DNA of 64,000 bases from Parastagonospora avenae f. sp. tritici 18332-5 (GCA_022559985.1 JAFJTR010000107.1:1-64000); one strand, 5' to 3'; counted from the first letter of the stretch, positions 47,727-59,001 are shown. A program made the numbers and translations. Notes: generated from the letters alone by a model not told the origin.

Positions 47727-48114
47727 GATAGTTGCTAGATCGCGTCTTCGATGCTTGGCGTCTTGCCTTTACTGTACATCTCCCGGCCGAGATGCCTGAT
47801 ATAATTGCAGTATCAGACGGACAGACCTGTTAGAGCAAACTACTCTTGATCGAGCGCGTCCGTGCAATATTGCGTTGCGTTGTGAAGCGGGCCGACAAGT
47901 CATGGGGGTTTGTCGGTTCGGCTCCACACCATCCGCAGGTTCCGCCTAGCCTTCATCGCCCCAGACCGCTCGAAAAGAGGCTGGACAGCGCAGTAAGTAG
48001 CCTCAAGTCTAATCAAGTCCAATTTGGACCCCGATTTCTCAAGTATCAGGTTCGAAAAACATCATTCTTCTCAGAACAGTATTGCTCTACGTCTACAAGC
48101 CAAGCAGCGACATT
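47727..48114. other. Divergent promoter region of hydrolase gene
   Basis: About 390 bp between two divergent genes; no motif that I can name. Confidence 0.45.
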
Positions 48115-48615
48115 ATGGACGCAGTTTCTTCTTCGACAACAGTCGCCAGAACCAGTGGTTCTCGACAGCAAAGAGTGGAGCCCGGTCTTCTAACGTTGCT
48201 CGCTGACTACGACATCCACCAGTCACAGCCGCAAACGAATGACTCTTTACACAACATCGAGATCGGTGGACAGATACGTCCACCCCAGCCAGACGACTTT
48301 GACCCAACTCTCGCCGCCCATCCCACAATTGCAAGATTAGTGGACAATCCAGCATGGTGGGAGTCGGCATATCGCAGGGTACCACCTTATCGGCCTGCAA
48401 ATCGTGAGCTTGATCTCAATGAAAGGCGACAAAATCCTCTATTCCAAATTGTCGGGAGATTTATGGCTTTTGGATGCTTGACAGTTGCAGTGAGTATGAA
48501 ATGTATGGGAGACTAGAGTATCTGACGGATGTTGCAGTCATGTAGCTGGGCTTGGAGGAAAACGGCCGGCAAATATACAGATATCGGGCTACACAAGGTT
48601 GGTGGTGAGTGGTAG
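48115..48615 (+). CDS. Small hypothetical protein with one membrane segment
   Basis: Two exons (48115-48489 and 48538-48615) encode 150 aa; the 48-bp intron starts GTGAGT and ends TTGCAG. The N-terminal 110 residues are polar, with QTNDSLHNIEIGGQIRPPQP and DNPAWWESAYRRVPPYRPAN. The intron lies within a hydrophobic segment (FMAFGCLTVA/SCSWAW). The protein ends KVGGEW. I do not recognise the family. Confidence 0.5.
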
Positions 48616-48977
48616 GAAGTAGATGGGAGCATACTACAATATGGGTTTTGGTGTGAGTCTTCAAATAGTTCGCTCGGCGCTAGGAGGGAGTGGTTACTTT
48701 TGGCTGAGTCTGTACTTCTCTAAACTGGGTGAATACGCTTTCGAAATCGATCCATTTTTCTTCTCCACTAAAGTCACTTATGACCATTACATGGTGATCA
48801 TACATAGACGGGGAATGCTTGAAGGTTATTACACTAGGATAACCCCAGATGTTCTAAACATCCTCCGCTCTCAAAAGGTCTATAGGCGAATAGTAGCCAG
48901 CCAATAACAATTTATTTTTTGGGTTCGCAATGTGGCACCGAGTGCGTTCCAAATGGACGTCGAGGAACACATTGAAA

Positions 48978-49981
48978 TTAGACAAGGACATGAGGCTGGA
49001 GCAAGAATGACATAGCCCCCTTGTATGCATCCCAGCTACCAAGCTGATACTGAGTGCTACACATGTTAACTAGCTCCCAGCACTCAGCGGTCAAAGTGTT
49101 GGGGCCGATATCGTCTTTCCCTCCAGCAGCTCCGCACGCGAAAAGTGAAGCCATCCAGTGATCATCTGTGCCATGAGCTTCCTTGTACCTCGGATGCTTC
49201 ATCAGCCTGGTGATGGCTCTTCGAAGTTCTGGGCCTGTGTTGTTCGTGACCGCATCTTCCACCGCCTGCCTGAACTCCAAAGCCCAAGTTCCTGGTGGTA
49301 CGGGCTGCGCAAAGTTGTCCTTGTACAGCATCATGTCTTTCCAATGATTGCGGTACAGATTGTGAACAGATCCTCCACTTCCAATTATCAAGGTGTCTTC
49401 GTAGCGGAGCGGACGGAGAGTTGCACCGATTTTGACGTGGAAGTGTGATTCGTATCGTGCGTTCATGGAGACGATAGTGGTTGGGAGTGGAAGGCAGTGT
49501 GGGAACATGCGGATGATTATCAGAAAAGTGTCATGTATCCAATCGAAGTTTGAGGCCGGTTTAACATTAAAACCTGCGCCTTTCAAGAGCTTGATGACCT
49601 TCTCGCCGCCTTCAAGATCGGGAACGGTCTTGTATGGCATCCAGCGCGCGTCTTTGACTCCACCAACTGGAAGCAGTTTCGGATTTGGATTCATACTGAC
49701 TTCGATTGAGTCGCCCAGAGTCTCCCAGTGTGCACCCTAGCCATGCTGCATCAGCTATGCTCAGTGCACTGAGATTGAAGCGAGGCATACCATAATTACG
49801 ATTCTTTTCACGCCCCTTCTCAAAGCTTCAGTTCCGGCCTGTTCCCAAAATTTCGCTGGTTCGGACTCCTCGCCCAGCATCATGGTTGAGCCATGAGAGA
49901 ACAAGAAGACAGGGGTAATTGCTTGCCATGGTCAGTTGTATCAACTTCTCTCTTGTATTGAAAATACCTACATTTACTCAT
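48978..49981 (-). CDS. LigB-type extradiol dioxygenase (DODA-like)
   Basis: Three exons (49972-49981, 49791-49921, 48978-49736) encode 299 aa. The first exon is only 10 nt (MSK plus one base); it joins to give SITPVFLFSHGSTMMLGEES, the conserved start of this family. Further motifs are VKRIVIMGAHWET, NPKLLPVGGVKDARWMPYKT, FNVKPASNFDWIHDTF and HGTDDHWMASLFACGAAGG. Predicted Fe2+ or Zn2+ ligands are the His in FSHGS, the His in GAHWE and the His in TDDHWM. The family cleaves catechols next to the hydroxyls, and some members act on L-DOPA. The micro-exon start is an inference from frame and motif; everything downstream is firm. Confidence 0.87.
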
Positions 49982-50433
49982 ATTTGCTGTAACATAGGGA
50001 GAATTATTGTCTTAGATGCGCCAACCTATTCAGGACTCTAGAAACAAGGCCTTAAAGCAAACTCTGTAAAAATCGTGGCGTGATAGTTTAATCAAAACGG
50101 TAATGAGTCAAGTCCACGTGTGAACCATCAGTATAACGGAAGCCTCGAAATCCGTTCCATGCACTCATCGCAATACAATCCACTTTTGCTCGTATGTGAA
50201 GGCAGTGTAGATGGTGAGATATGTGGAGCCGGCCGTTAGATGCTAACGCCGAGCGTGAACTATGTGGAGCCGGCCGCTAGATGCGGAGGTCGGAGGTAAG
50301 ATAACTCCTCGAGCAACAAGGGCGTCAGAACGTCATGCAGGTATCAAAGAGGTACTGCGAGCAGTATTTTCCGCTCCTACCACAAGTTCGAATTGTACAT
50401 CTCGACTTCAGCCTAGCAATTTCTTAGGAGCAC
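49982..50433. promoter_or_regulatory. Divergent promoter between dioxygenase and ALDH remnant
   Basis: This 452-bp region separates two genes that point away from each other. It contains two 24-bp near-identical direct repeats (50220-50243 and 50261-50284, period 41 bp, one mismatch), each with the palindrome CGGCCG, which consists of two back-to-back CGG half-sites of the kind read by Zn2Cys6 regulators. A regulatory role is inferred. Confidence 0.4.
50220..50284. repeat. 24-bp direct repeat pair, 41-bp period
   Basis: TATGTGGAGCCGGCCGTTAG and its copy (T to C at one position) start at 50220 and 50261 and extend 24 bp each. They lie upstream of the dioxygenase and of the ALDH remnant. Confidence 0.85.
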
Positions 50434-52117
50434 CATGTCAATTCAAAAAGTTATCGAACGCATAAGGATTGCCCAGATCGAAGGCCGGTTAGAAAATGTT
50501 CTCGACAGGGAAAAACAGCTAGTACATTTACATCAATCAATCAAGCAGCGATTTGACAATCTCATTCGGGCATTGCAGAAAGGTGAGAGAGTTTAAGCTC
50601 ATGGAACTTGGACAGTATTGACAAGACCGATCAAGATCTCAACACTTCCCAAAGTCTTGCGACAGCAGAAGTTACTGTAGTTCTGGATACTATTAACATT
50701 CTTTATGAACAGCTGGATTTCCACAGGGAGCTGGCCAAAGAGCGACGACTGAAAAATGGCGGGCGATCAGCCACATTTTCTGTACCTCTCGGTACGACGT
50801 TGATCGTGCAGCTCTCATCATCACCCATAACGTCGACTATCTACCCGCTGGCTGCTACACTGGCCGCAGGTAACCCTGCAATTGTCCTCGGCTCCCCTGG
50901 GCTTTCTTTTACCAACGACCTTCTCGAACAGATATTTCTAGAAGCACTAGATTGCGAAGCGTTTCATTTTGAAACATCTGGTACTGTGCAGAATAGCGGG
51001 GTTTATCTGCAGGAGAAGTATGCGACAGTTGTTATCAACGTCCTAGAGGCAAGCCAGACCATTGCGCCAGTTGTACGCGCTGCGAACCCCTCGATCCGTC
51101 TACTTGAGCCATACTACGGCGTGCCAGCCGGTATAATCGCGCGAAGTGGAGGTCGTTCTGTGGATGCGACTGTAAAACAGATTCAGGACACTGCACTAGG
51201 TATCCGGTCTCACACCTCATACTGGCGGTTCGAACAACCATACTGAGAGCAGCAGAAAGTCAAACTGGCAACCCTCTTCGAGTTCCGCGGCTATACTTTG
51301 TGGACGAGTCGATTTTATCCTCCGTAAAGGACAAATTGCAGTGCCAGCAGGAGAAATCAGGCCGAAACTTGGACGAATGGCTTCGGAAGCACTACACTGG
51401 CTTGATAGCACGATATTCGACAAGCGATGACAACAACAGAACTTTCCCTGAGCTTCCTCGAGTAGAGTAAGTTTCAACACAGAATCTCATTATTTTAGCA
51501 TGACTAACTCATATTGCAGAGACATGGCAGTCCTAAGATCTACCTCCGGGTCAGAAATCGCCCTGATCCCCACACGGAGCTTAGACCACACCATCGACAC
51601 GCTCAACAAAATGTACTCCAACCCACAAAGCTCGATACGCAGTACTAAAATCTCCACAGCAACTTCAGCCAGGGAGCCGGAGCCCTGTATATCTTCGCCG
51701 ACGGCAAAGAAGCCTTCTACCTCGGGAATTTCATCCGCTGTAGCCACGTTTACATCAACGAGATACCAGATCGCTCTTTAGGTACGTTGACTGGAAACAT
51801 AAACATGCCTGCGGTTTCACGGCTAATGATGACAAGTCTTCGTGAGTTGCCGCTCGACACGCGACACCATGACGCAAGGATATTGTATCGAGGATTTTGC
51901 TGAGTGCAAGTCTGTGGTACAGGTCTCGAGACCGAGTGCTCAGCGCGTGACGCACCTACCGGCCAATTTGAATGCCGGTAGAGTAAAGCAACCCAACGGT
52001 GGACATGTGTCGTACTTTGAACAGGGATTGGTTGTTGGGGCGTCGGTGGGATTGACAGCGCTGACGGGATTGGGCTTTTTGGTTTATCATGGTGTGAGGA
52101 GATATTTGTTGCGGTGA
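50434..52117 (+). pseudogene. Decayed aldehyde dehydrogenase-like gene
   Basis: Remains of a fungal fatty-aldehyde-type ALDH lie in different frames. They are an N-terminal helix (MSIQKVIERIRIAQIEGRLE), then PLGTTLIVQL and LAATLAAGNPAIVLGSP (50785-50900), then PRLYFVDESILSSVKDKLQ (51280-51340), then LYIFADGKEAFYLGNFI (51690-51740), and finally a C-terminal membrane anchor (VVGASVGLTALTGLGFLVYH, 52030-52090). Frame changes are needed near 51195, 51623 and 51665 and once more before 51940. One intron (51467-51521) is still well formed (GTAAGT, ACTAAC, TTGCAG). The active Cys region is not recognisable. Loss appears recent enough for the protein to be readable in pieces. Confidence 0.7.
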
Positions 52118-52659
52118 GAGAATGTCGCTGCAAGGAATTTGTCGTCCTAATATTTAGAATTACGCCAGGTTGCGATTATCGTTGTTGGATGTGGGAGCAC
52201 AGTGTAGATATGAAGGAGCAAGAAGATTACTGTATTGAGAGAGCTATAAAGAGCGATTATATACACAACCAAATGATTAAGCAGGTGACTAACAGGGTCA
52301 TGTGAGGTGCAGTTCACAGTGTACTGTGTGAACTAAGGTGCTAGGCTGACAATCGTATTACGCCGCTGCACTGTATCAGCTTCATACATCCATTTTGGCG
52401 AATTCCTCAAGTGTGTTGAGCATTAAAGAGCAGATATTCACGCAGTAAAACAAGTGGTATTTGAGATACTCTTTTCGCACGTATGCAAGTTACATCAACA
52501 CTCTGTGCCACATCCAAAGCACCAAATACAGAGACGTTCTAGCTGGAGTAGAGACAAATCCTAATCCCCGAGCATGCCGGCAAACCTCAAATCTAATTAC
52601 ATCATCAAAAAATTGTTGTTTCAATACAGTAAAGGTTTTTCTGTACACCACATCTCCAA
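52118..52659. other. Intergenic between ALDH remnant and monooxygenase
   Basis: About 540 bp of AT-rich sequence without a supported gene. Confidence 0.5.
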
Positions 52660-54189
52660 TCATACACTCTGCACCGCCTCGCCTTTAAGCATCCCCTCCA
52701 CATCCCCCACCGGATCCGAGCCCCAAGTAAACCAAAACATGTTCTCCGGCAATTCCGCCTCGGGCACATACCTCGTCAGATCCGCCATCGCAGCCTCCCG
52801 ATGTTCATACCCCACTCTCGACATGAACAATACCGTCACAGCATGCTTGTAGCGCACATCCATGTACAGCTGCAGTCTACGCTCGATGTCCGCCGACCTG
52901 ACGTCGGGCGTGAGCAGCACTCCGAGAGTAGCTGCGTCTTCGAAAGCTTGCGCGCCGCCTTGGCCTTGGTCTATGCTATGTTAGCTCGCGAGTTGGTGGT
53001 GGAAGGGGAGGGAAGAGATTTACGAGGCAGGGTGGGATGTGCTGCATCACCTACAAGCACGAGTTTTTCTCTGAAGAATACTGGAGGGGGGTCGCGTGAT
53101 GCTAGACTCCAGTGTTTCACGTCGTCTGTCATGCCGCACAGCGCTTGTAACGCGGGACTGTAGCCAGTGACTTGGGCTAGCAAGTCCTCTTTGCTGCCGG
53201 AATTGAGCCATGAGGATTCGTCCAGGCTGTCGTCGGAGGGGTAGAACATGATGGCGTTGAGTAGCGTGCCGGCGCGGCAGGGGTAGATGACTAGACGGTG
53301 AAGAGGAGAGGTGGTGTCGGCGAAGGCGTTTAGGGAGCGGAGGCCGATGCGGTCGAGGAGGGGTTTGGTAAGTGCGTTAGACTGTAACTTTTCGACGGGC
53401 ACGATGAAGCGGAAGCAGTTTTGCCCTGTGCTCTTCTTCTCTGTGGGCGTACCGGTAACGGCTGAGACTGTCAGGGACTAGGAGGGTATTAGAGGAGAAC
53501 GTGGTTAAAGGATAGGTCATTTACGTGTACGCCGTCTGCGCCGATAATCAAATCTGACTCAAACACTCGCCCGTCTGCTAATTTGACCTTCCCAGTAGAC
53601 GGATCCTATTACCAAAGTCAGTGGTTTCTCTTGCAGGCATCTTTCTCGGCGAGGTCACAACGTACCACTGACTCTACCGCACACGACAGATGAATCTTTG
53701 GCTTCTTCCCTTCAAATCCCTCCTCTGCTTTCTCGCGCAACGCGTTGTGCAAGTCTGCGCGGTGCACCAAGAGCCACGGATCTTTGATGTTCAAATGCAC
53801 CTGGATCTCCTCTGTGATCTGATCGTTCAGTGTGCCATAATCCCCATACATCCTTGTCCAAATAAAGCACTCACCGCTGGCGTCCAAACATGTTTCTCGT
53901 TCTGATCCCAAGCCGTCAAATGATCGCAGGGTACGGGTCTCATGCTCTCGAAATCGAGGTTCCACGCCTTCAGTACGCGCGTTGCATTCGGCGCTAGATG
54001 GATAGCAGCACCGACTTCACTGTAGAATGAGGATTTTTCAAACACCTAGGTGGATGATATGTTGGCACATTGAGTTTGTCCAAGTGTGTGTATTCGGCCT
54101 ACCTCGATGTCATGGCCTGCTCTGCTGAGCGCAATTGCAGTGGCTAAGCCGCCTAGACCTGCGCCGACAACTATGATTTTCAAGGGCAT
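52660..54189 (-). CDS. FAD-dependent aromatic-ring monooxygenase (salicylate hydroxylase type)
   Basis: Six exons (54103-54189, 53875-54045, 53666-53818, 53525-53605, 53024-53477, 52660-52970) encode 418 aa. The N-terminus is the dinucleotide fold (MPLKIIVVGAGLGGLATAIA). Then VHRADLHNAL, the FAD-contacting DLIIGADGVH (exon 4) and VGDAAHPTLPHQGQGGAQAF (exons 5/6), the GD motif of group A flavoprotein monooxygenases. The exon 2/3 join is supported by a GTGAGT donor and CTGAACGATCAG end. Enzymes of this type hydroxylate salicylate, 3-hydroxybenzoate and related phenols with NAD(P)H and O2, often producing the catechols that extradiol enzymes cleave. The nearby LigB-type gene fits that sequence of steps, but no substrate is shown. 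Confidence 0.9.
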
Positions 54190-55548
54190 TGTTGATTGGG
54201 GCAAATGCAGAGAGACCGAGAGCTTTAGGGATTTGAATGGAGAACAAATTGCATTGACTTCGTCACTGTTGTCCAGGTTAACTTCTACTATCTATGCTTG
54301 CTCCATCATATGTCAATTAAACATCTTCCGTAAGCACGTAGCACTAGGCCGAAGCCCGGCTCTGTTACGTTACTGTGCGAGAAAACTGTAATTGTTAGCC
54401 TAATACATATCAGGAGTGGCCCTGATGCGGCGTGCGGTAGTTCCGGTGGAGAAGTCCCGAGGAATTGCGAGCTAGCGAGAGTTTAAAACAGAACAAGTTC
54501 CGGTGGGGTAAAAGTCCCGGAGACACCAAAGGGCCGAGATAGCAGGGCAGACTCGACTACAGTTCATTGCGATAGGCTAAAGCTTAGATCGAAGTAGTTA
54601 TTCATTTCAAATTTTAGTTCTTTTTTCAAGTTCCCATTTAATATATTAGAACATAGAAAAGATCTAAAATAGAATATCTATTAGGTAGGAAAGAGAACAT
54701 CCAAGGATGAAAGGCTATGTATTACTACACGTAATAGCTTTAGCTTCAGAGAAACAAGTTCAATCTTTAGTAAGAATAAAAGTGCTGAGCTACTATAGGT
54801 AGATGGATTGAAAGCTGCGAGCAGAGACTAAATATGCGGCCAATGTGCTTCAGTCACGGTATCTAGACGCTTCAAAAGAGGCGACAGAATTTTCGAGTAG
54901 AGATATGACGCGCGCTCGTGCTAGTTGTGGACAGGTTTGTGGTGGAAGACTTGGAAGCGGCGTCTTCCCTGGAACTCTTTGGTTTCTAAACACGGGGCGG
55001 TGACTTCGAAGGAGGCACTCTCCATTCTTATACCATGGTTTGCTTCTTGTGTAATAATCACCTAGGCGCTCTGTGCCTTGTTTCATGCAGTATCCGGCTC
55101 AAGCTACACCCACGTGAGAGATAATTGGCACCGATGCACACTCGGCCCGCATGCCAAGTGCAACAACATAACCAAACACCACGAAATTGCATGCATTGAG
55201 AAGAGAGGGGAATGTGAAGAATGCATTCGCTAACAAGACCGCGTCGGCATATCGTGATGAACAGCTAACTTGCGGCGCTGTGCTGAACCCTGATCCTCCG
55301 CTGACACCCTAGATCCATCATGCCATGCGACGATAGCCCATCCATAACGCCATCAAAGCGTTTCCAGAAACTTGCTTTCGATCCAGAAAATTCGAGCCTT
55401 CCGAGTAGATGAGAGCAAACGCCAGAAGAGAAAAGAAACCGAGGTTTTGACTTCGCAGCGTAAGCGTCGAAAGGACCTGTGTAGGTGAGCAAGAGACGCA
55501 GCAGACTGTTGACGGTTGCAACATACCTCGGTGTGGTCAGAGAGAGAT
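54190..55548. other. AT-rich intergenic with repeat relics
   Basis: About 1.36 kb between two minus-strand genes. It contains two diverged copies of an AGTTCCGGTGG...AAGTCCCG unit (54439-54461 and 54496-54522), AT-rich sequence around 54590-54830 and short frames. No gene is supported. Confidence 0.5.
54439..54522. repeat. Diverged direct repeat around AGTTCCGGTGG
   Basis: Copies at 54439-54461 and 54496-54522 share AGTTCCGGTGG and AAGTCCCG but differ in length between. It could be a remnant of a transposable element; ends and target-site duplication were not found. Confidence 0.55.
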
Positions 55549-56182
55549 CTAGACCTCCTCCTGAACCATCTCCTCGATCTCAGTCTTGAGCTCAGGCTTG
55601 GTCTCAGCCGTCGCATCAGGCTTGACAACCTCCATCTCCTCGACCTCCTCCTTGACAACTATCACACATTAGCACCACTTCATCTCACTCAATCACACTT
55701 CCAAAACCGCATTACTCACTCTCCTCAGACTTCTCAGTCTTCTTCGCGCCGCGACCCTTCTTCTTCGGACTCGCCTCCTCGCCCTCAACCTCCTGCTTCT
55801 TCGCCGCGCGCTTCCGCGGAGTCGCTACCTTCTTGGGCGTCGCAGCCTCGCTATCAGCAGGCGACGACTTCTTGCGGCCACCGGCAGCCTTCTTGGGCGC
55901 AGGCGATGCAACCGTGCCGTCGGGGTTGACTAGGAGCTTGCCCTTGATCTTGGCCCAGGCGTTGGAGGCCGAGCGTGGGTTGGACATGCCTGCGAAGCCG
56001 GCAAGTTTCTCGTAGTCGATCTGTGGGGTGTTAGATGGGGAGGAGGATGGGATATCGGGGGAGGAGGGTACCTCGGGAGGACCGGTCTTGAGCGACTGCA
56101 TGGCCCAGCCGAGCATTTGAAGCTCGCGGTCGGTGAAGGCGCTGGTGCTGGTGGCGGCGCCGGTCTCGTTGGAGTCGGACAT
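55549..56182 (-). CDS. Lys/Ala-rich nuclear-type protein, histone H1-like tail
   Basis: Three exons (56072-56182, 55720-56020, 55549-55658) encode 173 aa. The N-terminal 70 residues form a small conserved block (SAFTDRELQMLGWAMQSLKT, IDYEKLAGFAGMSNPRSASN, AWAKIKGKL) also seen in other fungal proteins of unknown role. The rest is Lys/Ala/Pro-rich like a histone H1 tail (KKAAGGRKKSS, TPRKRAAKKQE, PKKKGRGAKKTEK), ending in an acidic Glu/Val stretch. It probably binds chromatin or DNA through the basic part. Intron 1 (56021-56071) is 51 nt with no stop, so its retention would add 17 Pro/Ser-rich residues in frame. Confidence 0.75.
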
Positions 56183-56945
56183 GGTGATTATGATGAGGGT
56201 AGATGGAAAGTAGATATTAGGTGGTGGAGGGTGGGGTGGTATGTGAGGAAGAACAGTGTAATGTTGGAGCTGTCTCAGAGATGGCCAACTGCACTGGAAA
56301 AGGGTTCGTGTAAGTGCAATGGAGCGGAAGTGCGTTATTTATGTCTCTTGTGCCGCTGCCACTAGCGCGGTGCTGAGGATGGCTGGTAAGTGAGAGTGAG
56401 TGAGAGTGCAGTGTGCAGCGCAATCATGCCATACAATGGCCATGAGTGCGCGACAAGCACAGCGTCACCTCATTTCCGCGTATTCTGTCTCCAATATGGC
56501 CATTTCAATTGGCCAAAGCCCGTTTGCCCGTGCCGTGGAGAAGATTTCAAGCAAGGTGAAGGAGAAGGTCATGTGCCGCATCATGACCGATCGGGAAGTC
56601 GCAGCGCGGCGTGCGCCGACCTAGATGGCCGAGCTGAATGTGCCCATTTAAGGGCTTCCTGATACCCACGAGCAATGAACAGTAACAGGGGGCTTGTCCA
56701 CCCATGTGTGCCTGTGTATCTGCACATTGGGCAATGGAAGCACGTGCAACTCTGAACGATTCCTCCTTTACATGGGATGCACACGATTTACAATGGCGGA
56801 GATCCATGGTTATACGTAGCAAGTGCACAGCGAAGACGTGATATGCAAGAGCAAGAAGTACCAGCAATAGTACGTTCTGCTGGTATCTACACGCAACAGA
56901 ATCTACGCCCCAGAATCAATCAACATATTCTCCTCCTATACCGCT
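56183..56945. other. Intergenic, no gene seen
   Basis: About 760 bp with short frames on both strands; probably the promoter of the Lys-rich gene and the 3' flank of the next one. Confidence 0.5.
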
Positions 56946-58208
56946 CTAATACCCCACACTCTCCTGATACCGCGGAGGCGCATCAACACCCAACCCCTCC
57001 CTCGACTGTACCTGCGCATGATACCTCTGATACTGCACGCCTCCCAGATACGGCCCAGTGTTCAAATACTGCCCCGTCGCCGGGATGTGTATCGAGCCTT
57101 GGGACTGTGACCGCGCCCTGTATCTTGCAAGTTGGTCTTGGTACTGGGCCGACGAGTTCCAGTACTGCAGGGTGTCTTGCAGCTGTGTCGAGGCAGAATC
57201 TTCGCGCTGTATCAAAAGCCATAGAATCTTGCGGACTGCGGCTTCTTCTTTGTCGTCCTTGACGTCTCCGCTCTGAGTCTTGCTCAGTTCCTTCTCGTAT
57301 TCGCGCTGGACTTTGGCTCGTTCCTTGTCCAGTTTGCGAAGCTCGCTGCCCAGTTTCTCGGGCTTCTTCGCCTCCTTCTTCCGTACTTTATCTTCCTCGG
57401 CGTTGAGCCTTGCCATGTCCTTCTCGTAGTCTCGCTGCGCCTTGTCGCTGTCTTTTGTGGCTTTCCGAGCGGCTTTTTCGCGCTTCTCGAGGACTTTCTT
57501 CTCCTCGCTTGCGCGCTGCCGTTCGGAGGCGTAGGCTTGCATCTTGGAGATCATGTTAGTAGGTGTATCTCTGTGAGTGTCGGGCATGACTTCTAGGGGG
57601 CTTGTATATGGGGCCAGAGCCATGAGTCGTCTGTGCTGGCCTGATAGATCTTGACTTGAGTCGTCGAGTGGAGCGAGCAGTCTGGCACCCTTCTTGATCT
57701 TGCCGGCAGCATCTAGTATCGGTATCTCAGCTGCTTTGGCGACAACTTCCAGTTTGACGATATTGACCTTTAGTCCCTGTGGTCCAAACATTTTCTTATT
57801 TGCATCGCGGATGAACAACTCGCTGCGCCCCTTGCTCATGCCGACGCTGGTGATGGTTGCAGCGGCACTCACGGCACCACCAACGATTTGAGCGGTTGCG
57901 AGAGGCACCAGGCCCACGATGTCACCAGCGAGACCGAGGACCCTTACGGGCGGACTCACAACCATGAGACGGTTGAGCTCATCGAGGAAGGAGAGGAAGG
58001 TCGGGGCTGGGATGTTGTATGCTTCGAGCTCGATGGGGTAGGCGCGTAGAAAAGGTGAGCCCAAGGCTGCGGAAGTAGCCGGAATGGCGATGGGTTGCTG
58101 TAAGCTTGTACTTGATGATGTTGATGAGTAAGAGCTGGGCTGTGGAGATGTCGACGGGCGATTTGAAGAAGTCGACGGGTAGTATGTAGTCATTGTAGCG
58201 GTGTTCAT
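56946..58208 (-). CDS. Coiled-coil hypothetical protein
   Basis: A single exon encodes 420 aa, starting MNTATMTTYYPS. After a Ser/Thr-rich segment of 45 residues comes a conserved globular part (FLRAYPIELEAYNIPAPTFL, VVSPPVRVLGLAGDIVGLVP, a Gly/Ala-rich helix LATAQIVGGAVSAAATITS, then FIRDANKKMFGPQGLKVNIV). Residues 225-320 are a highly charged coiled coil (RQRASEEKKVLEKREKAARK). The tail is Gln/Tyr-rich. It resembles uncharacterised ascomycete proteins with a hydrophobic stretch and cytosolic coil; I give no function. An upstream ATG at 58251 lies in another frame. Confidence 0.72.
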   Translation of the reverse strand: MNTATMTTYYPSTSSNRPSTSPQPSSYSSTSSSTSLQQPIAIPATSAALGSPFLRAYPIELEAYNIPAPTFLSFLDELNRLMVVSPPVRVLGLAGDIVGLVPLATAQIVGGAVSAAATITSVGMSKGRSELFIRDANKKMFGPQGLKVNIVKLEVVAKAAEIPILDAAGKIKKGARLLAPLDDSSQDLSGQHRRLMALAPYTSPLEVMPDTHRDTPTNMISKMQAYASERQRASEEKKVLEKREKAARKATKDSDKAQRDYEKDMARLNAEEDKVRKKEAKKPEKLGSELRKLDKERAKVQREYEKELSKTQSGDVKDDKEEAAVRKILWLLIQREDSASTQLQDTLQYWNSSAQYQDQLARYRARSQSQGSIHIPATGQYLNTGPYLGGVQYQRYHAQVQSREGLGVDAPPRYQESVGY

Positions 58209-59001
58209 ATTCGAAAGCGATTGAGAGGACTGTCAAACCTGTGTTGTGCATTCCTCAGAGCTCTTTATACATATCCATCCCACCAAGCTGCACGGTATGC
58301 CATTTCTGGCATGAATGGTAGGGCTGATGAGTAGCGCTAGCACCTCAGCGCCTCGTGAAATCAACTACAACTTGCCTAGTCTACCATCTTGATAGTCAGC
58401 CCTAGTGCGAAAGAGGGAATGTCCCACATATTTGATGTGTGGCTTTGATAGACGATCATCTCTCGCGGATCCGACTGGCGTACGCTGAGAACCCAGCCTG
58501 GTTGCACAGCAAGTAGGATGCCATGACTTCGTGTTGCGTATGCCTTCAGCCTTGATCACCGCTCACCTCTCAAGGTTAGGCGCGCAGCCATGTGGTAGAT
58601 CATGGATTGACACCGTCGGAAGGTCCTAAATCTGCTGCGCGTTCTGCTTTTGGCAGCTGTTTTCGTTGAGAATGAGGTTTGCGTATGGAATGGGGCTCGC
58701 CCGGTAGCAGTTGGACTTGATCTTTCTGATTGCAAACGGTTTCACTAGGGCTTCTCGTCGCAAGCATGATGGCAGGTGATGGCAGAAAGGTGTTGTTCTG
58801 GAAATACTGTCGTGGTGGGTGCAGCGAAGTGAAAGCGCGACCGCGCAAGGCAGGAGCGGCGGGCGGATCGTGACTTCCTGCAGAATTATCGACTCACTCT
58901 GCTGCGGTGTATCCAAACGCTTCTTCTCGCTGTTGAACTCATACCATCCCGTCAGAGATTATCAAAGGTGAGCCTCAGGACATCGCGTACCAGCAGCGAA
59001 G
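58209..59001. other. Promoter region of two divergent genes
   Basis: About 790 bp between the coiled-coil gene (-) and capping protein gene (+); short overlapping frames only. Confidence 0.5.

Noticed and set aside
42763..54189. Secondary-metabolite cluster with PKS, NRPS or terpene synthase
   Set aside because: No backbone enzyme gene is present, so a catabolic set is the better reading.
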